Shown here piece after piece: positions 1-6,212 of a stretch of 6,935 nt of DNA (positions are counted from its first letter, which is position 1; the number at the start of each line of letters is the position of its first letter). The DNA comes from Flavobacteriales bacterium UBA5933 (GTDB lineage: Bacteria > Bacteroidota > Bacteroidia > Flavobacteriales > Weeksellaceae). The position numbers were made by a program, and so were the translations under genes. The notes beneath the pieces were generated by a model. The model was given only the letters and a program-made list of their open reading frames with translations. It did not search any database and was not told the DNA's origin. The stretch is taken from positions 1-6,935 of the forward strand of contig DJDD01000031.1 in the NCBI GenBank assembly GCA_002430925.1, in the 5' to 3' direction.

Positions 1-22
1 GTTTGAGACAGCCTCTTTTTTT
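1..22 (+). terminator. Right half of a rho-independent terminator, cut by the window edge
   Basis: The window opens with GAGACAGCCTC followed by seven T residues (16-22). This is the form of the descending arm and U-tract of an intrinsic terminator for a plus-strand gene left of the window. The ascending arm (expected GAGGCTGTCTC) would lie outside, so the hairpin cannot be verified. Read on the minus strand, the same bases give an A-tract then GAGGCTGTCTC, directly after the aminotransferase stop. A bidirectional terminator shared by two convergent genes is therefore the likely arrangement. Confidence 0.5.
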
Positions 23-26
23 ATGT

Positions 27-1166
27 TTATAACTTATTTAGATATTCAATTGCTTTCAATAAGGTTTCATCTTTTTTAGCAAAACAAAATCGAATAACAT
101 GATTATCAATTTTGTTTTTATAAAAAGCAGAAACAGGAATTGTAGCAACTTTATATTCTTTTGTTAATAAAGTTGCAAACTCATTATCGGATAAATTACT
201 GATGGCAGAATAATTCGCATTAAGAAAATAAGTCCCTTCACAAGGTAAAATATTGAATTTAGTTGATGAAAGATTATTTATGAATAAATCTCTTTTATGT
301 TGAAAAAAATCATTTAGATATAAATAATTTTCAGGATTTTCTAAATAATCTGCAATTGCATGCTGCGAAGGTGTGTGTGTAGAAAATGTATTGAATTGGT
401 GACATTTTCTAAATTCTATCATTAATTCTTTTTCAGCTAAAATATAACCAATTTTCCATCCTGTTATATGAAATAATTTTCCAAAAGAACCAACTACAAA
501 AACTTTATCTTTAATGGTAGTTAATTGAGTAAAGCTTTTATGTTTTTTATTGTCAAAAGTTATATGTTCATATACTTCATCGGCTAATAAATAACAATCA
601 TTGTTAGTTATTATTTTTTCAAAAGATTTAAGGTCATCTTCTGTTAAAACTCTCCCGGTTGGATTATTAGGATTATTAACAATAATAAGTTTTGTTTTTG
701 AAGTAATTTTTTGGTTCAACTCATTAAAATCTATTTTGTAATCAGGATATTTTAATTCAATAGGAACTATTTTACCTCCAAACAATTCTACTGTTGGTTG
801 ATATAAATCGTATGCAGGTTCAAAAATAATAACTTCATCATTTGGATGAATTAAAGTAGAAATTACATTAAAAATAGCTTGGCTAGCTCCACTCGTTATA
901 TTAATTTCATCTTGAAAATCATAATTACAAGAATAAAGCGTATTGTATTTTTCCGCTAATAATTCACGTAATTTTTCTACCCCAAACATCGGTGCATATT
1001 GATTAAAATGGTTGGATGCATAATAATTTAACTGATTGATTAATTTGGGGTCAGCATCAAAATCTGGAAATCCCTGAGCTAAATTAATTGCATTATTTTC
1101 TGCTGCTAATTTGCTCATTATAGTAAAAATAGTTGTGGAAACCTCTGGTAATTTAGATTTTATCAT
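27..1166 (-). CDS. ybdL: Methionine aminotransferase, YbdL-like (PLP-dependent class I/II)
   Basis: This is a 379-residue cytosolic fold-type I PLP enzyme. It transfers an amino group from an amino acid (Met, and often aromatic residues or His in this family) to a 2-oxo acid. Visible motifs are QGFPDF (31-36), the cofactor phosphate-contact segment SGASQAI (92-98), NNPNNPTG (164-171), ADEVYEH (195-201; Asp196 should hold the PLP pyridine nitrogen), SFGK with Schiff-base Lys230 followed by the family's ITGWKIGY, and VIRFCF with carboxylate-binding Arg359. The opening (SKLP..TTIF..MS.LA) and LPCEGTYFL (307-315) closely resemble E. coli YbdL (386 aa, from memory), so the gene looks complete. The ATG start gives the family N-terminus; no Shine-Dalgarno is evident. 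It is monocistronic here and divergent from parE. Substrate choice cannot be read from sequence; a kynurenine or glutamine aminotransferase role is the main alternative. Confidence 0.9.
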   Translation of the reverse strand: MIKSKLPEVSTTIFTIMSKLAAENNAINLAQGFPDFDADPKLINQLNYYASNHFNQYAPMFGVEKLRELLAEKYNTLYSCNYDFQDEINITSGASQAIFNVISTLIHPNDEVIIFEPAYDLYQPTVELFGGKIVPIELKYPDYKIDFNELNQKITSKTKLIIVNNPNNPTGRVLTEDDLKSFEKIITNNDCYLLADEVYEHITFDNKKHKSFTQLTTIKDKVFVVGSFGKLFHITGWKIGYILAEKELMIEFRKCHQFNTFSTHTPSQHAIADYLENPENYLYLNDFFQHKRDLFINNLSSTKFNILPCEGTYFLNANYSAISNLSDNEFATLLTKEYKVATIPVSAFYKNKIDNHVIRFCFAKKDETLLKAIEYLNKL

Positions 1167-1180
1167 GTTGTTAAAGTAGA

Positions 1181-1200
1181 TTGATTTTACTCAAAATCAA
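1181..1200. repeat. Perfect 8-bp inverted repeat in the divergent intergenic region
   Basis: TTGATTTT (1181-1188) and AAAATCAA (1193-1200) are exact reverse complements separated by four bases (ACTC). The repeat lies 15-34 bases upstream of the aminotransferase start codon and overlaps the weak minus-strand -7-like sequences. It could be an operator for a dimeric regulator or a hairpin in the aminotransferase 5' leader. No regulator is encoded nearby. Chance is possible in such A+T-rich DNA. Confidence 0.4.
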
Positions 1201-1204
1201 AATA
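1198..1204 (-). promoter_or_regulatory. Weak candidate -7 box for the aminotransferase
   Basis: On the minus strand these bases read TATTTTG, one base short of the Bacteroidota consensus TAnnTTTG. A second near-match, TGATTTTG, lies a few bases further downstream. No TTG sits at the expected -33 distance. The call rests mainly on the need for a leftward promoter in this 107-bp gap, so it is tentative. Confidence 0.2.
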
Positions 1205-1236
1205 GTATACCATAAAAATATTCTAAAAAAAAGTGT

Positions 1237-1244
1237 TATTTTTG
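1237..1244 (+). promoter_or_regulatory. Bacteroidota-type -7 promoter box of the parE-parC operon
   Basis: TATTTTTG matches TAnnTTTG, the -7 element used by the primary sigma factor of Bacteroidota, exactly. It ends 29 bases before the parE ATG at 1274, so transcription would begin near 1250 with a leader of roughly 20-25 bases. I see no TTG about 17-23 bases upstream, so the -33 element is absent or degenerate. Its position also argues against translation starting further upstream at 1181. Confidence 0.55.
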
Positions 1245-1273
1245 TAAAACTCGATCAAAATTCATATCTCACA

Positions 1274-3124
1274 ATGTCAGAACTAAATCAACAAGTTAAT
1301 TATACAGAAGATAACATCAAAACTCTTGATTGGCGCGAACATATTCGTATGCGACCAGGGATGTACATAGGTAAACTTGGAGACGGTTCTTCACAGGATG
1401 ATGGAATCTATATCCTTTTAAAAGAAATTGTAGATAACTGTATTGATGAATTTGTAATGGGTTCTGGTAAAACCATAGAAATTAATCTAAGAGATGAAGA
1501 AGTGACTGTGCGTGATTATGGTCGTGGTATTCCTCTTGGAAAAATGGTAGATGCTGTTTCTAAAATGAATACAGGAGGTAAATATGATTCACAAGCATTT
1601 AAAAAGTCAGTTGGGTTAAATGGAGTTGGGACAAAAGCTGTAAACGCTTTATCAACTTATTTTAGAGTACAATCTGTTCGTGATGGAAAAACAAGAGTTG
1701 CTGAGTTTGAAAAAGGTGTTTTATTGAATCAAGAAGATGAAAAAGAGTCATCTTTGAGAAAAGGGACTAAAATTACATTTGTTCCTGATAAAACAATTTT
1801 CCTCAACTTTAAATTTCGAAAAGAGTACGTAGACAAAATGTTGAAAAACTATGTTTACTTAAATCCAGGATTAAAAATTATTTTTAATGGAGAAGAATTC
1901 TTTTCGAAAGATGGATTAAAAGATTTATTAAAAGATAATATAGAAGAAGAAACAATTTATGACATTATTCACTTAAAAGGTGAAGATATAGAATTAGCAA
2001 TGACGCATAGTTCTAAGTCGTACTCAGAAACGTATTATTCTTTTGTGAATGGACAAAATACAACACAAGGAGGAACGCATTTAAGTGCTTTCAAAGAAGC
2101 TGTTGTAAAAACAGTTCGTGAATTTTACAACAAAAATTATGATCCTGCAGATATTCGTAAGTCTATTATTGGTGCTATATCTATAAAAGTAATAGAACCA
2201 GTTTTCGAATCTCAAACAAAAACTAAGTTAGGATCTAATGAAATTGGTCCAGGTATGACGTCTGTTCGTACGTTTGTGAATGATTTCATCAAAACTAATC
2301 TTGATAATTTTTTACATAAAAATACAGAGGTTGCGCAAGCTCTTGAACGAAAAATAAAACAATCAGAAACAGAACGTAAAGAGCTTTCAGGAATTCGAAA
2401 ATTAGCTAGAGATCGTGCTAAAAAAGTAAGCTTACATAACAAGAAATTGAGAGATTGTCGTCAGCATTATAATAATCCTAAAGCTGAATTCAGATTAGAT
2501 TCTACTATTTTTATTACTGAGGGAGATTCTGCAAGTGGATCAATTACTAAAAGTAGAAATGTAGAAACACAAGCTGTATTTAGTTTACGTGGTAAGCCTT
2601 TAAATTCTTATGGTTTAACTAAAAAAATTGTTTACGAGAATGAAGAATTTAATCTTTTACAAGCTGCATTAAATATAGAGGAAGGATTAGAGGATTTACG
2701 TTATAATAACGTTGTTATTGCAACAGATGCTGATGTGGATGGAATGCACATACGATTGTTAATTATTACTTTCTTTTTACAATTTTTTCCAGAATTAATA
2801 AAAGAAGGACATTTATATATTTTACAAACACCATTATTCCGTGTAAGAAATAAAAAAGAAACAAGATATTGTTATTCTGAACCAGAAAGATTATTAGCTT
2901 TAGAAGAAATTAAAAATCCAGAAATTACTCGATTCAAAGGTTTAGGAGAAATATCTCCTGATGAATTTAAACATTTTATTGGAAAAGATATTCGATTAGA
3001 GCCAGTTATGATTGGAAAGGATCAAACAATAGAAAGTTTACTCGAGTTTTACATGGGTAAAAACACACCAACAAGACAAGAATTTATTATTAATAATTTA
3101 GCAATAGATACCTTAAAAAACTAA
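1274..3124 (+). CDS. parE: DNA topoisomerase IV subunit B (ParE)
   Basis: This is the ATPase and metal-binding subunit of type IIA topoisomerase IV, which acts with ParC to decatenate chromosomes and relax supercoils. From the ATG at 1274 it has 616 residues (E. coli ParE is 630). The GHKL ATPase shows RPGMYIG (27-33), EIVDNCIDE (51-59, Mg-ligand Asn55), DYGRGIP (81-87), TGGKYD (100-105) and the lid GLNGVG (114-119). The transducer has the QTKTKLG loop (314-320, ATP-contacting Lys316). TOPRIM has EGDSASGS (416-423), RGKPLN (439-444) and DADVDG (485-490), giving metal ligands Glu416, Asp485 and Asp487. RFKGLGE (553-559) closes the family pattern. The open frame extends to a TTG at 1181, but those 31 extra residues are Lys/Ile-rich, unlike the family, and span the -7 box, so ATG 1274 was chosen. 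It is first in a four-gene operon. Pairing with an adjacent ParC lacking a GyrA box favours topoisomerase IV over gyrase. Confidence 0.95.
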   Translation: MSELNQQVNYTEDNIKTLDWREHIRMRPGMYIGKLGDGSSQDDGIYILLKEIVDNCIDEFVMGSGKTIEINLRDEEVTVRDYGRGIPLGKMVDAVSKMNTGGKYDSQAFKKSVGLNGVGTKAVNALSTYFRVQSVRDGKTRVAEFEKGVLLNQEDEKESSLRKGTKITFVPDKTIFLNFKFRKEYVDKMLKNYVYLNPGLKIIFNGEEFFSKDGLKDLLKDNIEEETIYDIIHLKGEDIELAMTHSSKSYSETYYSFVNGQNTTQGGTHLSAFKEAVVKTVREFYNKNYDPADIRKSIIGAISIKVIEPVFESQTKTKLGSNEIGPGMTSVRTFVNDFIKTNLDNFLHKNTEVAQALERKIKQSETERKELSGIRKLARDRAKKVSLHNKKLRDCRQHYNNPKAEFRLDSTIFITEGDSASGSITKSRNVETQAVFSLRGKPLNSYGLTKKIVYENEEFNLLQAALNIEEGLEDLRYNNVVIATDADVDGMHIRLLIITFFLQFFPELIKEGHLYILQTPLFRVRNKKETRYCYSEPERLLALEEIKNPEITRFKGLGEISPDEFKHFIGKDIRLEPVMIGKDQTIESLLEFYMGKNTPTRQEFIINNLAIDTLKN

Positions 3125-3147
3125 GACGCTATATAAACTTTTACTCT

Positions 3148-3642
3148 ATGAAAAAAAATAATAAAGCTATTATTAGTATTTTTAAAATACTAAACTTGCT
3201 TATTATTTGTCTAATAATTATTAATATAATATTATTTAGTAACATATTATTAGATAAATATCATTTATTTCCAGCTTATTATCTTACAATATTTATTATA
3301 TTGTTAATTTGGATAACAAGTGCAAATGGAAACCAATTTTATGATATTGATACAAAAGGTGAGACAATTACTTTTGAAACAGAACGATTAGATTTATTAT
3401 CAATTTTTAATTCTAATAAGAAGAAAATAGATTTACCAAAGTATAAACTTATAAAATATGATTATAAAGGCGGCTTATTATCAAAACAAATCACAGTTTT
3501 TATAAAAAGTAAAAAGTCTCAAAATCTAACAAAGGTTAAATTTAAATTAGCATTTATTTCAAATAAAAATATTAAGCTTATTTTAAATAAACTAGATGAA
3601 ATCATAGAATATAATAAACTATACGAAAACAGAGAGGTATAA
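3148..3642 (+). CDS. Two-span inner-membrane protein of unknown function between parE and parC
   Basis: I do not recognise a named family for these 164 residues. The basic N-terminus (MKKNNK) precedes two hydrophobic helices (about 14-34 and 41-58), predicting an N-in, C-in protein whose residues 60-164 face the cytoplasm. That part reads as alternating short beta-strands (e.g. ITFETERLD 74-82, KQITVFIKS 113-121, KVKFKLAFIS 129-138) ending in an amphipathic helix (about 139-154). This order resembles bacterial PH-like domains on two-span anchors, but that is inference from pattern. It has no catalytic motif, signal-peptidase site or lipobox. It begins 23 bases after parE and ends 8 bases before parC, so it is almost certainly co-transcribed with both. 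I recall small membrane genes at this position in other flavobacteria but cannot check. It is rich in Ile, Lys, Leu and Asn, which explains its high A+T content. No Shine-Dalgarno precedes the ATG. Confidence 0.8.
   Translation: MKKNNKAIISIFKILNLLIICLIIINIILFSNILLDKYHLFPAYYLTIFIILLIWITSANGNQFYDIDTKGETITFETERLDLLSIFNSNKKKIDLPKYKLIKYDYKGGLLSKQITVFIKSKKSQNLTKVKFKLAFISNKNIKLILNKLDEIIEYNKLYENREV
3173..3193. repeat. Perfect 10-bp inverted repeat inside the start of the membrane-protein gene
   Basis: TTAGTATTTT (3173-3182) and AAAATACTAA (3184-3193) are exact reverse complements around one central T. The element begins 25 bases into the membrane-protein gene. In RNA it could fold as an 8-bp stem with a 5-base loop; in DNA it has the symmetry of an operator. 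It has no following U-tract, so it is not an intrinsic terminator. A chance origin in A/T-rich coding sequence cannot be excluded. Confidence 0.4.
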
Positions 3643-3654
3643 TTTAAATTATGC
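3631..3654 (+). promoter_or_regulatory. Distant purine-rich RBS plus palindrome over the parC start codon
   Basis: AGAGAGG (3631-3637) is the best Shine-Dalgarno-like sequence in the window, but it lies 13 bases before the parC ATG (3651), longer than the usual 5-9. The gap and the first two bases of the ATG form a perfect 14-bp palindrome, ATAATTTAAATTAT (3639-3652), flanked by a further G-C pair (3637/3654) across a possible G-U pair. A hairpin would bring the purine-rich stretch closer but also pair the start codon. It would be weak (all A-U inside), so the regulatory reading is speculative. Confidence 0.3.
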
Positions 3655-6212
3655 AAGAAAATCAAGAAAGTATAAAGAAAATATCAGGAATGTATCAAGA
3701 ATGGTTTCTTGATTATGCTTCTTATGTAATTTTAGAAAGAGCCATTCCTTCAATATACGATGGTCTAAAACCTGTTCAGCGAAGAATATTACATTCTATG
3801 CGCGAACTAGAAGATGGACGTTACAACAAAGTTGCTAATATTGTAGGAAACACAATGAAATATCATCCACATGGAGATATGGCAATTTCTGATGCAATGG
3901 TGCAAATTGGTCAAAAAGAACTTTTGATTGATATGCAAGGTAACTGGGGAAATGTATACACTGGTGACCGAGCGGCTGCTTCTCGTTACATAGAAGCTCG
4001 TTTAACAAAGTTCGCTCTAGAAGTTGTTTTCAACCCAAAAACAACAAAATGGCAACAATCGTATGACGGGAGAAATAAAGAACCTATCGATTTACCAATT
4101 AAATTTCCATTATTATTAGCACAAGGTGTTGAGGGGATTGCAGTTGGTCTATCTACAAAAATATTACCTCATAATTTTAATGAATTAATCGATGCATCTG
4201 TTTTACATTTGAAAGGAAAGAAATTTCAAATTTTTCCAGATTTTTTAACTGCTGGATTGATTGATGTATCAGATTATAATGATGGTTTAAGAGGAGGAAA
4301 AGTAAGAATTAGAGCCAAAATTGTACAAGAAGATAAAACAATTCTAAAAATAACTGAAATTCCTTATGGAACGACTACAGGTTCTTTAATCGATTCTGTT
4401 TTAAAAGCCAATGATAAAGGTAAAATTAAAATAAAAAAGATAGAAGATAATACTGCAGCAGAAGTAGAAATATTAATTCATCTCGTTCCTGGTAGCAGTA
4501 CTGATAAAACAATTGATGCATTATATGCTTTTACAGACTGTGAGATTTCTATTTCTCCTAATGCTTGCGTAATTAATCAACAAACGCCAGAATTTTTAAC
4601 TGTTTCAGAGATATTAATTCATAACACAAATAATACTGTTGATTTATTAAAAAGAGAATTAGAGATTGAACTGAATGAACTTCAAGAACAGTGGCATTTT
4701 TCTTCTTTAGAAAGAATATTCATTGAAAATAGGATTTATCATGATATTGAGGAAGAAGAAACTTGGGAAGGGGTTATTTCAGCAATTGATAAAGGACTTA
4801 AGCCTCATATCGCTCATCTAATACGTCCTGTTACTGAAGAAGATATTACTCGATTAACAGAAATTAGAATTAAACGTATTTCTAAGTTTGATTTAGATAA
4901 AGCACAACAATACATAGAATCTTTAGAAGAGAGAATAGAAAATGTAAAACATCATCTTGCTAATTTAATTGATTTTGCAATTGAATATTTCAAAGCATTA
5001 AAAACTAAATATGGTAAAGGAAAAGAGCGTAAAACAGAGATAAGGACTTTTGATACAATTGATGCAACCAAAGTAGCGGTTGCAAACACTCGTTTTTACA
5101 TTGATAGAGCTGAAGGTTTTATTGGAACTTCTCTTAAAAAAGATGAATTCTTGTTTGAGTGTTCTGATATTGATGATATTATTGTTTTTAAATCTGATGG
5201 TACTATGATTGTAACAAAAGTAGATGCCAAAACCTTTATAGGAAAAGGTATTTTACATGTTGCAGTGTGGCATAAGAACGATAAACGTACTATTTATAAT
5301 TTAATTTATCGTGATGGTAAAAATGGACCAGCTTATCAAAAACGTTTTGCTGTTACTGGAATCACACGAGATAAAGAATATGATTTGACAGCTGGAAATA
5401 AAGGATCAGAAGTACTTTATTTTACAGCTAATCCAAATGGAGAAGCTCAGGTAGTTTCAGTAATTTTAAAAACGCATCAGCGTATTAAAAAATTGAAATT
5501 TGACTTAGATTTTGCTGATTTAGCAATAAAAGGAAGATCATCTAAAGGAAATTTAGTGACAAAATATCCAATTAAAAAAATAGAGTTAAAGGAAGAAGGT
5601 GTTTCTACTTTAGCTCCAAGACAAATTTGGTTTGATGAAGAAATAAAACGTCTAAATGCTGATGGTGTAGGAATTTTATTAGGTTCATTTAAGGGAGATG
5701 ATAAAATCCTTACGATTAATAAAAAAGGTGAAGCCAAATTAGTTTCTTTTGATTTGAGCAATCGTTTTGATGATGAACTAGAGATAATTGAAAAATGGAA
5801 ACCCAATAAACCCATTTCATGTGTTTATTTTGATGCTGAAAAAGACAGATATTTTATTAAACGTTTTCTTTTAGAAGATACCTTATCTCCTCAAGTTTTT
5901 TATTCTCTAGAAGATGATAAATCATCAATAATTGTTGTTTCTACAGATTATTTACCAATGATAGAATTAGTTTATTCTAAAGTTAAAGGAGTTGAAAAAG
6001 AACCTGAAATAATTAACGTAGAGGAATTTATTGCAGTAAAAGGGATTAAAGCACAAGGAAATCAGTTAACTGTAAATAAATTAAAAACGATAAAAATATT
6101 AGATCCATTACCTTTTGAAGAACCAGAAGAATTAGAGGAATCTATGGAAGATATACAGCCTACTTTATTTGATGAGGTTGAAGGCGAGAATCACGAAAAT
6201 TTAGAAGAATAA
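3651..6212 (+). CDS. parC: DNA topoisomerase IV subunit A (ParC)
   Basis: This is the DNA cleavage and rejoining subunit of topoisomerase IV and partner of the upstream ParE; it is cytosolic and nucleoid-associated. It has 853 residues, longer than E. coli ParC (752). The N-terminal core shows DGLKPVQRR (37-45), YHPHGD (71-76), the catalytic tyrosine in SRYIEAR (Tyr113 after Arg112), and TKILPHN (169-175) with the Ile (171) expected to wedge into DNA. A helical coiled-coil arm covers roughly 412-460. The C-terminal pinwheel (about 470-815) has no canonical QRRGGKG GyrA box; GRSSKGN (628-634) is the nearest degenerate blade motif, so this is called ParC rather than GyrA. Residues 822-853 form an acidic tail (15 Asp/Glu of 32) containing QPTLF (836-840). 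Met77 replaces the quinolone-contacting Ser of E. coli enzymes, while Asp81 keeps the second acidic contact. The stop codon overlaps the next gene's start. Confidence 0.95.
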   Translation: MQENQESIKKISGMYQEWFLDYASYVILERAIPSIYDGLKPVQRRILHSMRELEDGRYNKVANIVGNTMKYHPHGDMAISDAMVQIGQKELLIDMQGNWGNVYTGDRAAASRYIEARLTKFALEVVFNPKTTKWQQSYDGRNKEPIDLPIKFPLLLAQGVEGIAVGLSTKILPHNFNELIDASVLHLKGKKFQIFPDFLTAGLIDVSDYNDGLRGGKVRIRAKIVQEDKTILKITEIPYGTTTGSLIDSVLKANDKGKIKIKKIEDNTAAEVEILIHLVPGSSTDKTIDALYAFTDCEISISPNACVINQQTPEFLTVSEILIHNTNNTVDLLKRELEIELNELQEQWHFSSLERIFIENRIYHDIEEEETWEGVISAIDKGLKPHIAHLIRPVTEEDITRLTEIRIKRISKFDLDKAQQYIESLEERIENVKHHLANLIDFAIEYFKALKTKYGKGKERKTEIRTFDTIDATKVAVANTRFYIDRAEGFIGTSLKKDEFLFECSDIDDIIVFKSDGTMIVTKVDAKTFIGKGILHVAVWHKNDKRTIYNLIYRDGKNGPAYQKRFAVTGITRDKEYDLTAGNKGSEVLYFTANPNGEAQVVSVILKTHQRIKKLKFDLDFADLAIKGRSSKGNLVTKYPIKKIELKEEGVSTLAPRQIWFDEEIKRLNADGVGILLGSFKGDDKILTINKKGEAKLVSFDLSNRFDDELEIIEKWKPNKPISCVYFDAEKDRYFIKRFLLEDTLSPQVFYSLEDDKSSIIVVSTDYLPMIELVYSKVKGVEKEPEIINVEEFIAVKGIKAQGNQLTVNKLKTIKILDPLPFEEPEELEESMEDIQPTLFDEVEGENHENLEE

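Noticed and set aside
1181..1273. 31-residue N-terminal extension of ParE starting at TTG 1181
   Set aside because: The extension is A/T-driven (Lys, Ile, Val), does not resemble ParE N-termini, contains the inverted repeat and the -7 promoter box, and starts with TTG. The ATG at 1274 gives a normal-length protein.
2212..2442. 76-codon minus-strand open frame
   Set aside because: It lies entirely within parE, opposite the region before TOPRIM. Its Ser/Arg/Phe-rich product has no recognisable motif and is a shadow of the real gene.
3125..3147. Separate promoter or terminator between parE and the membrane-protein gene
   Set aside because: The 23-base gap has no TAnnTTTG match and no stem with T-tract; read-through from the parE promoter is simpler.
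5477..5815. 112-codon minus-strand open frame
   Set aside because: It lies opposite the parC pinwheel-coding region. The Ser/Phe/Leu-rich composition is what the antisense of Lys/Glu/Asp-rich codons gives, and no family features are present.
6163..6176. TTTATTTG near the parC end as a promoter for the rhomboid gene
   Set aside because: It has one mismatch to TAnnTTTG, no TTG at the -33 distance, and lies in coding sequence where such A/T strings are common; the TAATG overlap already explains expression.
3651..6212. Calling the subunit A gene gyrA
   Set aside because: There is no QRRGGKG-type GyrA box in the C-terminal domain, and the gene shares an operon with a ParE-type subunit B. Topoisomerase IV is the better fit, although some databases label the pair only as type IIA topoisomerase.
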